Assembly: GCA_036971475.1 (NCBI GenBank)
Contig: JBAIZL010000002.1
Span: 229,613,643 to 229,677,642, forward strand
DNA length: 64,000 nucleotides
Direction of reading: 5' to 3'
From: Prosapia bicincta
Lineage: Eukaryota; Arthropoda; Insecta; Hemiptera; Cercopidae
Positions 11,767-27,829 of the stretch are shown here, in pieces. Under the pieces are notes generated by a model. That model did no database searches, was not told the origin of the DNA, and worked only from the letters and a program-made list of their open reading frames with translations. Within the stretch, counting starts at the first letter, position 1. Every line of letters begins with the position of its first letter. The translations under genes and the position numbers were made by a program.

Positions 11767-14700
11767 GATTCGAAACTATTTTTTGGGGGAAAATTATATA
11801 TTTACTATTTAACTATTCAGTGAATTTCCTACCACAGTCAGATGAGCTATGTTAAAATTGGTTATAAACCCTGCTGTTATTTAACTTTTTTTGTAAATAA
11901 ATTTAAAGGAAGGTAGCACTTTAAAATATTTTCAGATATTATGAGCCTATTGAAATATGAACCCTGATATGGGATATTCATCTACTTTTTTTAAGAAATC
12001 TACTTACTTTTCGCACTACAAAATATACAGTAAATAATTAAAAAATGAACGATCCCCAAAAGTATAAATATTACCCAAGGTCAGACCAGTACAAAGTTAA
12101 ATAACATTTTGAATAGCACCCTCCCCCTTTCGAAAAACGGTTTGTTATACCAAACGTCTTGTTCCGAAAATTCCTACGACTGGTTTCAACAAAATAAACT
12201 TTTGAAAAGCGTATCTTATTCGTGGCACTTGATACGGATCAGGCTGTGGGGTTGTGTTCCCTGTGGAAGAATATAATGCAACAGTTCAGGGGAAGGGAAA
12301 GGGGGGAAGAGGGAGAATTTTGATCATTAATCAAAGTGTAAGCGTCAAGTCGGTATAGAAATAAGAATCAGCCCGACTCTCCGCCTAATGTACTACGGAG
12401 AAATTGGATTCTATGCTGCTTTTCTTTAGCGTTGGAAACAAGCAAACAGTTAAAAATAATCCATTTGCAGAATTGAAACTTGTGGGAGCTAAATTGAACA
12501 TCAGGTCATATTATGTAGAAAACATTGTTAAAATATCTTTCCTGAATTTTTCCGAAAACTCAACGTCAATGAGGTCTGTGAATTGATTTTTATGTAAATT
12601 TAAACTCGGTGAAAGCTTATTTGAATTGATTATGGAATACTATTCAAATTGAAAATAAAAATAATATTAAATACTTTGAAGGAATATGTTAGTAAAAATG
12701 CAATAAACAGAAGGTATAATATATTTTGGAAAATATTCAACAAACCACTAGTAATTAATAGCGTATTACATATTTGTCTCAACAAAACAACAAAAATTAT
12801 TTAAAATTTAAAGAGTAATCCCTAAAGGTAAATTAATTAAATATTTAATAGTTTATTAAAAAAAGTTTTATATAAAATGTTATGAGTCAAAATTGTATGA
12901 TAGCCTATGCATAGACTATTATTAAAATAAAACGAAGAGAATTTAGCTATTTTCTTTTAAATAACTTTCAAGTCGTTAATACTCAATATACTTGCATTAG
13001 AAATATTTTTAAAAGAATAGTTGAAAAAAATATATTATGAAAAAATTTTTAATTTTAAAACACAAAGTATACAACGAACAAGAACTAAAACAAGGCTTTT
13101 TTCGTAACGTAGCTGAAATCCGGGTGAAGAATAGTTTGATAACGAAGCATTTATTAAAATGAACTTGTTTCTTGTACCATAAGGTATGAAACTCTCTAGC
13201 CCCCAAATATTCTCTAATTATTAGAATAATTATTCCATACTCGTATTATACACCTAAAAATTGTAATTAGGAGATTCAAATGCAATGACATATAAATTTA
13301 CTCTTATGGAATCAGGTTTCCAATAATATTTATACGGTTCTCGTTTTCTAAAAAAAATACATATTTAGGCTCTAAATAAACTATTATTTTATTTTGTTAC
13401 TATTATGGAGAACAAATCTTTCCAAATTAAGGAAAATTATATAAAACTCAAGATAAAATGTAATTAATTCTCCCTTATAAGCAGTTGGTCTATATAGGGT
13501 ATTAAGTAATCTTGAAACTTTTCAATTTTCTAGGCTTAGGGTGTGAAATTCCCACAACTAACGCCTGAACGATTTGTTTACATCTCTATGAAATTCCGTT
13601 ATCTTGCCATTCTGGCTGAAAGGGTAGCTTTCCAAAACAAACCATTCTTCTATTGTTTACAATGGATTTACGACCTTCGACAATGTATTGACGTTAACAC
13701 GACTTTAAGGAAATGTCAAACATAACCCTATTTCAATCATTTCCCGTTTCAAGAACTCAGGAACGTCAAGATCTGGAAGGGTTTTGTGTTCTTACAATTC
13801 CCTTCTGTAACATAAAGACTTATTATTTTTCCTTTAAAATATTTTCATTCTTATCCGAGCTACATTAACGTAATAAGTTAACTCTTTTCGGAATGACAAA
13901 GTACTTCGCAAAATTTCTTCTGAAATATGGATCATCTCTAAAATGCGACAAGTTATAAAATTAATGTGGCAACGCTAGGAGAAGCAGAAAAAATGCACTC
14001 AGCATATTACGTAGATCTTAGCCGAAACATAGGATATAGTAAACAACAAAAATAAAAATATTATTGAAACAAAAAATAATAGACCCTGCTGTTAACGTAT
14101 CTACTTACGAACACTTGAATAAATTATAGGCTACTTTTGGAGAATGATCACTCCTTAATTTGCCTACATACAATGAATATAGCCTAAATTTAGTAATATT
14201 CTAGTCATAAAAAGGTTTAGACCATCGCGTTTGGAAAATATTTAATGTCAAGAGAGTAGGCTTTCAAACTAGGTACCACAGACAGAGTAACCACAGAGTA
14301 GCCTATAAAAGCAGAGCTTTTTGCAACTAGCCAGCATAGACAAATTATTTAGTAAACACATTTACTACGAATAGGAATGTTTATCAAGAAATCTGATTAA
14401 CGCTCTGATTGTCAAAATAGAATCGTTTAAGAATAACAAAGAACAAAAAAACGAAAAACATTTCTTTTAATCTAAACAAATAAAAATATAAGGTAGTATT
14501 TTCAAATTGATTTTTTCAATTTTAACTTTTACGTTTTACGTAAAAGTAAAAAAAAAATATTTTGAAATCTCATATCTTTTCAGTCACGGCGAATAAATCA
14601 CTTAACGTCTGACACTTACTTATTAACTATAATTGACCCATTAAAAATATCCTATGAAATAAGGTTTTCATTTGAGGTGAGTTAGAAAATAGAAGGAAGG

Positions 14701-15834
14701 AAACTCTAAAACTTGCCAATCTGTTATTGGCTAAGGAGGGCTGAACATGGACCAATAGTGGCTAGTCCTATTAATTACAATTCTGTGATGACCCCATGTC
14801 GGCTTGTTTAAACTATTACCTTATCTGAAAACATGCTTCGAAATTAAATGTCATTTTTAGAAGTTAAATTTTGTGTAATGATAAACGTTCCTTTAAACGT
14901 TGCATAATTGGTGTTTCATACATTTTTTAGGAATAAAATATATTTTAGTTAAAATTATAATATTTTATGTAGTTTTACCCTGTATAGTATCATACAACTT
15001 GAGTTATATTTTAGCGTATCTTTGTTTATTTTGGGTTTCTCACACGTTATAAAAAAAATGTCAATTAGTTTCGCAAACGTCATTCAAAACAACAATAATA
15101 CCCTTAAACAAGTGCCACATTTACTCTATTTTAATGCATCGGCCTAAATAAAACATATAGGCGTATAAACAAATTTTCTGTATTAGTTCTGCACTTACGC
15201 GTTAGTTGAAACCGACGGACAAAATAAGATGTAAAATTATTCCCAAATTAATCAACGAACAAATTCACCAGCATAATTTCTAGAGGAAAGGTAGTTTGAT
15301 TTCTGAACTATGTATTCCATTCAACAGCCAATGAGAATTACAAAACTTGTAAGTAGAAATTTCAGCGACAACCAATAAAAAATCATCATTTCTTAAAGAC
15401 CGAAATTGAATCATCGGAGTAGTCCAAAGCTCCAGAGATATGACAGCCTACTGCATGGGAGGATGTACGAAATTAGTAATTGATGTTTTTTTCGTGTCCA
15501 TGGGGCTTTAGATAACATCGAAAATACAGACGAATGCTGGCGCCAGCTCCGGCGCTTTCTGACTGAAGAGAACAGCTGTTAGATGGTCTTCAAGTCGTAG
15601 GCCTACCTTCCTAATTTCAAAAAATGCGGCGTGAGAGCTGGGCTCTCGAAATGTGCCTCGACGTTAGACAGACATCCGAACAGTTTCTGCAGGTAACGTA
15701 TATCCTGGTCTTGTCTGGTAGAATCTTCATCCCTCTGAAATGATTGGTTTCATTGGAACCTCTTATAGCCATGAAGAAGGAGTCTAAACTTAGTTAATAA
15801 TTTCACAATACAAAAATCTAAAGCTTGTGTATAT
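11767..15834. other. Long non-coding stretch
   Basis: About 4 kb with only short frames (at most 65 aa). A G-rich patch lies at 12285-12320. Near 15540-15700 the composition is less AT-rich and a 23-codon open frame (ATG at 15624) ends at a CAGGTAACG donor-like site (GT at 15693). This could be a small first exon but has no other support. Confidence 0.4.
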
Positions 15835-16075
15835 TGAACGCCATCTAGATCTGGAACAATGCGGGTCAGATTCCCACAGGGATGGAGGAACAATGAGGGA
15901 CCTCTATATCAAGTGGCACCATCATTGAAATTGCAACATTCGCTGATTACATTGTGTTGCCTGCTCAGTCTGTTTCTCAGCAGGTAAAACTGGCACTGAC
16001 TACATTAGAAGCATTTATGAGCCACTGGTGGGCAAAGGTGAATCTGGCCAAAACATTATTTCCCACGACACACAC
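15835..16075 (+). pseudogene. Non-LTR reverse-transcriptase fragment
   Basis: The plus strand reads, with a stop, as the palm of a LINE reverse transcriptase: VRIPTGMEE (weakly like the VPQG block), then IATFADYIVLPA, then LEAFMSHWWAKVNLAKT. This matches the family order of a hydrophobic-ADD-hydrophobic strand followed by the helix and kIN-x-x-Kt motif of Jockey-type enzymes. The catalytic ADD is ADY here. Only about 80 residues remain; no endonuclease or tail is seen. The family call rests on motif order only. Confidence 0.55.
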
Positions 16076-16204
16076 TCTCGCACAAAAATGCACTAGACTC
16101 ACCGCTGTGTTTGCTTAACGTAAGCATATCTATTAGAGAAATATGTATAATGTGTTTATTAGATTAGTACATAAATATGCAAAACCGATATAGGTTACTC
16201 ATAT

Positions 16205-16655
16205 CTTTTATCAGTGGCTAACATTGCCGCACAGCTGAATTTAATGTAGATATTTAATTCTGCACATCTAATTATTTATTAATAATTAAACTGTACTGTG
16301 TAGCTTAGTTTCACGTTCAACCAGCACAAACTCTCCTTTGCAAGACTAAAAAGGTCTGTGGGTTAATCTATGCAATCAGCTATGCTAGTCTTATGTAGGC
16401 CTACACAAGAGGAACCTTTATTACTGATTGATTAATTGATATATATATTACCAGTGGCTAATATTGCCACCACGCTGGACTTAATGTAGATATTTAATTC
16501 TGTGCAACTAATTAATAATTAAGTTGTACTGTGTAGCTTAGTTTCACGTTCAACCAGCACACACTCTCCTTTGCAAGACTAAAAAGTCCTGTGGGTTAGT
16601 CTATGCAATCAACTATGCTACTCTTATGTAGACCTACTCAAGAGGAACCTTTGTT
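16205..16655. repeat. Direct duplication, two copies of ~215-240 bp
   Basis: The block from CAGTGGCTAA to GAGGAACCTTT occurs at 16211-16421 and 16451-16653, diverged by perhaps 10-15% with small indels. Both copies contain GCTTAGTTTCACGTTCAACC. Unrecognised, non-coding. Confidence 0.85.
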
Positions 16656-18582
16656 CCACTTTCATCTTATAGTTCACTACGGATAAAGAAGGAAGTGTAA
16701 TATATAAACACAATGATTTTTAATGTAAGTCATAAGTAAATATTTTCGCCTTTCCAATATCGGAGGCAGAAATTCGTTCTTTGGGGTCGTATTAACAACT
16801 TATGGGATATACCCAAAAGCAAAATTTTGAAAATGAAATGTCAGTTTATACCATCCTAACTATTGCAGTTAGACATTAGTTGATAAAAGACTGAATTAAA
16901 TTCCAAATTACAGTTTGAAAAAACATTCCAAATTTAAAGAACACTCAATAAACATTAAATTTAAAAGTGCATTAAACAGGGCGATATTTATTTCACAAAT
17001 CAGGTTCAAAGTCTTTGCAAGAAATGACAGTCTTGAAATCAATTTTTAAATTTTCTCAAACTATTTTCCTGTAAAGAATTATTACTAACTACGATTCTTC
17101 TTTAAAATTTCTTCAACAACTTCATTTTCTGTTGTAACGATTTTTACGAGTACGTGCATTTAGCCATGGTAAGACCGATAAGGCGTAGCCTACTCTTCGA
17201 GAACTGTTTATGTTTTAACTATGAAGCCATCTTCACATAAAGTTGACGCCCTTTGAAATCTCCCTCGAAATCTGTATTTGCTAAGAAAATTTATTAAGAG
17301 CTTTCACTTTACTAAGGACTCGCTTTATATGAAACTTATACTGAAGTTAAAATATGTGATTTTTTACGAGAGTTTAATATTTATTTAAAATTTAAAATAT
17401 TTATAGACGTTAAAATAAAGTTATAATTCTTCTGGGAAATTGTTATAATCCCAAATCTCCTTCCACACTGTGCCTCTGTGTCTTACTTGTAGACAACCAA
17501 CCTCCCGATCCCCTGAAAGGGTTTTTTTGAGAAAAATCCTTTACTGTTAGTTTTTCATCTTGCTTTTCTTGCCAATTTATTTTTTATTTACCAACTAACT
17601 TTTAACTATTCTGCTTACTCAAGGAAGGAATTAATGAACTTGGTGCACGCCAGTAAGTCCTGAGCCTTTCCGTTGCTGTATAGTTGCTGGCCAGGTTCGA
17701 GTCAGGCCTACTCAAACGGAGGAAAATTTTGATAGGTCGGTCAGTACAATGATTAGCAAGAATTTTGAGGACTACAACAGTACGATTTCACGAAATAGAC
17801 GATACTACCCAAATAATGCCGTTGATCACACTATCTTCTGTTTCGATTTTTTTCACACTCATGTTCCTGACAGTGCATCTTACAGCATTTATGAGTTTTT
17901 CAAACAATCCCGTAAACAATTATTTTTTTGTTCTTAATTTTTACCCTACAATTTAACACAACTTCTTTTATTGTGTTTTTTTCTATTTGTCACATATTCC
18001 TTTTCAAATCAATAGGCTATCCCAATATTTGCCCTCAGGATAATTTGCTGTAGGCCTACTTTAGTAGCCTATTCTAATTTCAGCACCAAAATAAAAAAAA
18101 AACACCACACAAATTAGGCTACTCAGCAGAATATTTTTTTAGACTTGTTTAGTATGGAACACCTTTTCGGAAAATGTTCGTTTTCATTGATAATTTCATT
18201 TCGTAAGTACATGACATGTTCTATAGCCTATAGAAAAAAAAACCAAGCAGCTCACAACCTCTCCTTTATTTATTAAGGAATAATCTCTTTTATAAACTCT
18301 CCACTATTTTTATTTATTTATTTGGTATTAAGTTTACGATGTCATTGTAAATTTCTCATCACAATCACAGTGAAATGTTGGACTATGTTTCTTATTCCGT
18401 TATATACAGCACAGAATAAGGCAACAAAACGTTTTGAAAGTTCTTTCGTTTTTGATGAGGTAATAATAGAAGAAGTTTTTATTTTTTGATTTTTGTTTTA
18501 AATTCATTTCATTTCGTTAGTAAGATATTAAAAATATATAATTTTACTACCTTTGCCCCTAAGTATAGCCTATATAAGTATC

Positions 18583-18585
<3 letters not shown>
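16656..18585. other. Non-coding stretch
   Basis: No credible gene. A GGTTCGAGTC block at 17694-17703 resembles a tRNA B box, but there is no matching A box or cloverleaf. Confidence 0.45.

Positions 18586-18588
<3 letters not shown>

Positions 18589-18643
<55 letters not shown>
18589..18643. repeat. (TA)n microsatellite
   Basis: TA tract forming the left flank of the hAT-like element; the same type of tract continues on its right side. Confidence 0.95.
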
Positions 18644-18646
<3 letters not shown>

Positions 18647-19442
18647 GGATGGGCCGATTCCTAAAATTTTCGATTCCGATTCCGATTCCGATTCTAAAAT
18701 TTTCCTTTCGATTCTCGATTCTTTACTCGATTCTCGATTCTCGATTCTTTCAAGTTATATTAGCTTATATTCTAGTTCTCTAATAATTAATTTAGTTAAC
18801 ATCTTGGTCATATGGCAAAACCTTTTAAAAGTTCCGTTTTAATGTAATAGGCTACACAAAACCTTCAACCGTGAGAGTGATATCTGTCTATAATATAATT
18901 TATTAAGGTTAAGTTTCGGAGGAATAATACAGTGTTTCTGTTATCCGTCTATTCGCTCAACCGTCATGGCCACGGTTCCGACGGTGACGGTTAATCGAGT
19001 TTTTACTGTACTTTTTTGTGTTTTGTTCTGACATCTATAAATCAGTGGCAGTAAGACACGTGGGTGAGAGAGAGAGAGAGCAAAAGAGAGTATCGAACCC
19101 ACTCTAGTGAGAGAGAGAGACGAGCGATGTCAAACGACCAGAAATGGTTACGATCTTGATTGCTGTTGCTTCATAAATAATAAAATTTTCGTTTACTTTA
19201 ATCATTTAATTCATTCAAATCAACTAATACATAAATAAGACATAGTTGGTAATTAATTATTTTTCCACACAAATATAATAAATTTTGTTTGGTAATAAAT
19301 TACTCCACACGCATATTTTAATAGTTAACAAAATAGGAATCGGAATCGACACTTTTATGAATGAAGAATCGAGTATCGACGATTCCTCGATACCACCTAG
19401 AATCGACGATTCCTGGAATCGAGAATCGGAATCGGCCCATCC

Positions 19443-19445
<3 letters not shown>
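18644..19445. mobile_element. Non-autonomous hAT-like DNA transposon (802 bp)
   Basis: Terminal inverted repeats TAGGGATGGGCCGATTCC (left) and its exact complement (right end at 19445) bound an 802-bp segment set inside one TA tract. The AGGGATGGG terminus is typical of hAT-type elements, but the target duplication cannot be read inside (TA)n. Subterminal regions are arrays of TCGATTC/GATTCCGATT repeats on both sides in inverted orientation, and a GA tract lies at 19068-19120. No transposase remains. An unrelated pogo-like terminus sits inside (18930-19012). Confidence 0.65.
18930..19012 (-). mobile_element. Pogo/Tigger-like terminal fragment inside the hAT-like element
   Basis: Read on the minus strand it starts TACAGTAAAAACTCGATTAA and continues with CCGTC/GACGG blocks. 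This is the style of pogo/Tigger inverted repeats (CAGTA...CTCGATTAACC). Only one end is seen. Confidence 0.4.

Positions 19446-19446
<1 letters not shown>

Positions 19447-19484
<38 letters not shown>
19447..19484. repeat. (TA)n microsatellite
   Basis: Right flank of the hAT-like element; continuation of the tract at 18589-18643. Confidence 0.95.
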
Positions 19485-19486
<2 letters not shown>

Positions 19487-19634
19487 TATTACTTGTAAAT
19501 AATTTTTTCCACTACTAATTGCAATAATTTTACCTTATGTGATGAGGCACCTTTCGGTTACTTTACCATTGTCGAATCACTGATTTGTCAAAAACGCAAT
19601 GCAACGGAAAAATAATGGGCAACGTGAAATATCA

Positions 19635-19636
<2 letters not shown>

Positions 19637-19685
<49 letters not shown>
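19637..19685. repeat. (TA)n microsatellite
   Basis: Uninterrupted TA tract. Confidence 0.95.
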
Positions 19686-22616
<2,931 letters not shown>

Positions 22617-24655
22617 CTATTAAACTTTGCAATGTAACAAGAATATTTTTTTAAAAAACTCAAAGAAACTCACTTTATTTTACAATGTCACTAGCATACT
22701 TCCGGAGCGACGGATAGACAGACAGGCAGCTGCTACGGCTTTAGACGTTTTGATTAATGGATTTTTGGAACAAACATCCTGTAGATATCTGCGGGACCTT
22801 TTTCTTTGATAAGTCGAAAATAGTTTTATCTTTAAGTTGCAAATTTTTGTTGTTAAACATTTTACAGTCTAAAATAAAACAAAAGTAGCGATATACGCGT
22901 AAGGTAGTATGCAGCGGTTGGTAAATCTGATTTTCAAGGTCACCAGTAAAATATTTCTAGAAAAACTTAAAGGTGATTAAACTTTAAATAAAAATTATTC
23001 TAAAACCAATTCCGTTTTGAAAAGAGGTTGATGGGATGAGTATGAGAAACTTCAAAACTATACATAAAATTATTTTGTCGAATGTTATCTCAGACATTAA
23101 ATTGATTTGAACGTGCATTATCCCTGGAAATAGTGGTAAAAATTTCAGAATCTTTTTTTAGAAAAGTCAATTATTATTACTGGATAGACAAAAAAAACGA
23201 AGAGTGGGCAGTATAGATTTTAATATATTACCAGTCCTGGTTTGGATCGAGAAGGGATTTATAGTTTTCTATTTGAACTCCATTAAAACTTCGATATATA
23301 CAAGCCATGTAGATTTACAGATAATTGAACCCAAACATATTTTAGACACAATTTTCTAGAAATTGCTAAGGTCATTTTCATCGGTTGCAGGTTAGCCAAC
23401 CATTGAATAACTAACATCAATAATTCTTCATAGAATAGAAACCAACAAATCTATAATTTAAAACTTTGTTTATGGAAAAATAAATTTTTTAAAGCTTTGC
23501 CTATTTGGTCAGTTGCTAAACTTTAAAATATTGTTTTACATTGTCTTTTAAAAGATTTATTTTTATCTACGATTTAAACTCGAGTAAAGATTCGCTTGCG
23601 CATATGTGTGTTTGTGTAGGCCTATGTGTGGGAATGCTGTTTGTTTACATTATATTTAATTATACTGGATAACTTACAATTGTAGGACAGTCCATATAGA
23701 GTTTTTCTAAATAGCAATTTCTGCTTGCCATCTCTTTAACCTAGGGAGAAAGATTTTCTCGTGAAAGAGAAGGTACGATCACGTATTTCCTTCCCCTTAT
23801 AATAACTTGACTGTCTCGAAAATTGTTTTAGCTCTATTCACAGATACGTGGTATAAGTACGTGAATGTTACGAGTGTTTGTAAATATTTTTTATACAAAA
23901 CTAATGTATAAAAAGTCTGTGATAAAACAACATTGATGCAGTAAATAGGCCTGTGTTCCTAGAACCGACGTGCGTTAAAAACCTTCGTGTTCTTATTTAT
24001 AAAAACCCTGGCCTTCTCATTCAGTGATCGATTGTCTAGTTTACTATCCACATTTCAAAAACTAAGTTAAATATTTGAAAACCCATTTTAAGTACTGCAA
24101 AGAGTTATTTGAAAAATTAGTATAATATATGAATTTTATAAATATGTATCATTCTAAGAGTTTTTTATTTTTTTAAAATATAGAAAATGTATACAGCTAA
24201 GGTAGCATGATATTCAACATTGGTAAACTTACTAGAAAACCCGTGTTTCAAAATTATTGAAATTTCAAAGGAATTTGTTAGAATCTTTACTAAAACTTCA
24301 TTTAAATACAATGTGTTCATATCCTTTACATAGGCTCCAAATAATGGGAACCACACCCGCCATTACACCCATAGCAATTACTAGGCCTAATATACAGCTT
24401 CAGTCAGTTAGATATAGGTCTTTCTAGAACCCCCACGACATTCCGAATTCCGAATTCTTTCTCCTCCTGCCATCTATAAATTTTAATTTAGGTTATGTGT
24501 AACTAGTTTTTAAGTTGAACTTAATGCCTATTTATTTTATAAGACACCTTAATTTAAAATTCCTTCTTCAACCATAGTTTATTTTTACAGTTTATTGTAA
24601 AATCCCATCAATATGTGATTAGCGTAAGGTTGGTCTTAATCGTAGATTTAATCTA
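22617..24655. other. Non-coding stretch
   Basis: Nothing recognisable; frames of at most 63 aa. Confidence 0.45.
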
Positions 24656-24659
24656 GTTC

Positions 24660-25675
24660 GTAAGTTAAAGTCTTTGTGTGCTCTTGGCCATTTTGTAACT
24701 TCTTCCTCTTGTAATAAGATTTAAGCTATTTGTAAGTTAAAGTCTGTGTGTGCTCTTGGTCATTTTGTAGCTTCTTCCTCTTGTAATAAGATTAAAGCTA
24801 TTTGTAAGTTAAAGTCTTTGTGTGTTCTTGGTCATTTTGTAACTTCTTCCTCTTGTAATAAGATTAAAGCTATTTGTAAGTTAAAGTCTTTGTGTGCTCT
24901 TGGCCATTTTGTAGCTTCTGCCTCGTGTAATAAGATTTAAGCTATTTGTAAGTTAAAGTCTCTGTGTGCTCTTGGCCATTTTGTAACTTCTTCCTCTTGT
25001 AATAAGATTTAAGCCATTTGTAAGTTAAAGTCTCTGTGTGCTCTTGGCCATTTTGTAACTTCTTCCTCTTGTAATAAGATTAAAGCTATTTGTAAGTTAA
25101 AGTCTTTGTGTGTTCCTGGCCATTTTGTAACTTCTTCCTCTTGTAATAAGATTAAAGCTATTTGTAAGTTAAAGTCTTTGTGTGTTCCTGGCCATTTTGT
25201 AACTTCTTCCTCTTGTAATAAGATTAAAGCTATTTGTAAGTTAAAGTCTTTGTGTGTTCTTGGTCATTTTGTAACTTCTTCCTCTTGTAATAAGATTAAA
25301 GCTATTTGTAAGTTAAAGTCTTTGTGTGCTCTTGGCCATTTTGTAGCTTCTGCCTCGTGTAATAAGATTTAAGCTATTTGTAAGTTAAAGTCTCTGTGTG
25401 CTCTTGGCCATTTTGTAACTTCTTCCTCTTGTAATAAGATTTAAGCCATTTGTAAGTTAAAGTCTCTGTGTGCTCTTGGCCATTTTGTAACTTCTTCCTC
25501 TTGTAATAAGATTAAAGCTATTTGTAAGTTAAAGTCTTTGTGTGTTCCTGGCCATTTTGTAACTTCTTCCTCTTGTAATAAGATTAAAGCTATTTGTAAG
25601 TTAAAGTCTCTGTGTGCTCTTGGCCATTTTGTAGCTTTTTCCTCTTGTAATAAGATTTAAGCTATTTGTAAGAAC
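24660..25675. repeat. 72-bp minisatellite, 14 copies
   Basis: The unit starting GTAAGTTAAAGTCTTTGTGT recurs every 72 bp from 24660 to 25668 with a perfectly constant period. Because 72 is a multiple of three, one frame reads a 24-residue repeat (CALGHFVASSSC...KLKSL). In some units an ATTAAAG to ATTTAAG change puts a stop into that frame, so no continuous protein exists. Unit variants show a larger pattern: 24804-25090 resembles 25236-25520 (offset 432 bp, six units), pointing to block duplication. Confidence 0.95.
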
Positions 25676-26204
25676 GTTGTTTTTTATGAGATTTAAGTAA
25701 CACATAATCACTCTTTATTTTATTACACTATATTAATACTCACACACGTGTTCACACAAAGAAAAATGAGAAAGGAATTTTTTTATATTAATTTTTTTGT
25801 TTAATAGTCAGTCGGACAGTCCTACTTATGATTTTAAACATACGTAGTCCCCCAGAATTAAAATTCCCTCTCCTACCTCCCCACCCATAACCTATAATGT
25901 ACTGCCTTTCAGAAACCCCTTCCTAGATTTAGCCCAATTACCAAAATCCCTTTTCCCACATTCCTACCCGCAGCCAATATCGCGGTGATAGACTCTGCCT
26001 AACCTCAGGGCCCACCAAACCCCTTTATTCTCTCACTGACTAACTGACAATCAGTTATTGGGGATGATCTTTAAAGTGAGTGTGTAATCTCCCTGTCTAA
26101 TAAAGAATTGGTAAGCTTAACTTGCATTGCTTCAATTTTCTACGAAACCTATAACCCCGTATTGTCAGTAGTAAGGCTTTAGCCTCTTTAGCTATCTTCA
26201 CTTA
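25676..26204. other. Non-coding, C-rich stretch
   Basis: Between 25850 and 26040 the plus strand is pyrimidine-rich with several CCCC runs. No frame or known element. Confidence 0.4.
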
Positions 26205-26455
26205 ATTCGTGGCTCTAACATATCTGATTTCTTCTTACCTCGTAAGATGAAAAATCTTATATCTTACATTCCTACTGAAACAGTTTCGTAGTTGTAACAT
26301 ATCTGATTTCTTCTTACCTTGTAGGATGAAACATTCTTACCTTTTTAATGGAACGTTTTCGTGGTTTTAACATATCTAATTTTGTCTTACCTCGTAGGTT
26401 TAAACATCCTAAAACATCTTACCATCTTACTGAAAGATTTTCGGATGATAAATTC
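26205..26455. repeat. Diverged tandem repeat, three copies of ~80 bp
   Basis: A block around AACATATCTGATTTCTTCTTAC followed by CTCGTAGG or CTTGTAGG and CATCTTAC-like words occurs three times (from about 26216, 26297 and 26368), with clear divergence. Non-coding. Confidence 0.7.
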
Positions 26456-27228
26456 CACATAACATGTGTGTTGTATGAGATAAGTCACTAGATGGCTGTA
26501 TGTTTTCTACAGATGAGAACGAGTGAAATAACGTTGCTGTTATAAAACGATTTTGGAGTTAGATTACTATTTTGCTCTTCTTAAGGATAAGGTTTTATTG
26601 GAGCGAAAACAAAAGTAACTATTAATCAAAACCAAAAGCCATGCAAAAATACTGTAAAGACTGTTTTTGACTAAAAATATTCGTTTCAAGTACGTTGTTT
26701 CAAATAAATATTCAAATATCAAAAATTTAATTTAAAGAAATAGTCCGTGATGAGTTAACCTAAAGTGTCATTTTGGCAACACGCTAGACTATTAAAACAG
26801 TTATAGTTTCTTTCACTTTTTCAATCTTCACTTTTTTAGTTCCTTTTTTCAACTGGTTCTTTTCTGTTTAAAAGATATTTAATTATTAGTAGTTGAAAAA
26901 GATAGAATAATATAATTCAATTTACGTATTTATTTTAAAAACAATATATTGTACGGCGATTCGAATTTATATTGAATATTATTGATTTTATAATTAGGTA
27001 ACTTATATTTGTAATAGAAATCAAAACATTATTAAAAGCAAACCAAAAATTATTTATTTCCGATTTTATAACACACTTGATTTAGAAACTATTTAATATT
27101 TTATTGTTTCCGACCAGTAGCGCAGCCAGAATTTTTTAAAGCAAATTTTAAAATTAAATTTCGTTTTACGTTATATGTAAGAGGTGGCAAATGAGTTGAC
27201 TTAATTTTCTTACATTTCCTAGTTTAAA

Positions 27229-27320
27229 GCAGAGTCGGTCAAACTACGGTCTGCGCGGCACATCCGACCCTTTAAAGTGGCCGGAGACCAAAAGTGGCTC
27301 TGGAGCTTTCGTTTGAAGTA
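27229..27320 (+). mobile_element. hAT-like transposon terminus (putative)
   Basis: CAGAGTCGGTCAAACTACGG followed by CTGCGCGGCACATCCGACCC resembles the widespread hAT terminus pattern of CAG-x-G-x-x-CAAACT-x-x-GG-CCGCGG-CCACATCCGGCCC. Its partner end was not found, so the element is truncated or the call is wrong. Confidence 0.3.
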
Positions 27321-27829
27321 TTCATATTATAAATGTTTAAGAAAAGCAACAAAATAATAGCTTACATCTATAGTTATATTTAAATTAAATATCTAACAAT
27401 ATTGTTCACACAAACAGCAAATAGATAGTAGCAGACACTGACTATTTTCTTGTGTTTACGTTATAACTTTTATAATAACAATCATAATTATTCTTCATGG
27501 AACTCATCTCCTATAAATTCGTGATGGTTAAGGTAAGTGGTAAGAAACTATTGTTGGAACACAGTCTCTTTAGCCAAGCTAAGAAATATCACTCAGGTAG
27601 GTCTACTCATCGTCTTAGCATCCTGTACCTACTACCTTCGCTTTTTACTTTAAATACACGTGGTATTTAATTAAAAAAGCAAACTTCAAATTTGTATTTT
27701 TATAAACTACAATTCTATAATGAAATAATGAGTCTGCAAAACTTCTTTGAAGTTCGTTAAAACTTCATCCTTTTTTACAGTTTGCAGTTGTGCTGTGAGA
27801 AAATGTTTTAAGAAGAAAGATGTTTAAAA

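Noticed and set aside
17640..17715. tRNA or tRNA-derived SINE
   Set aside because: Only a B-box-like GGTTCGAGTC; no A box, cloverleaf or tail.
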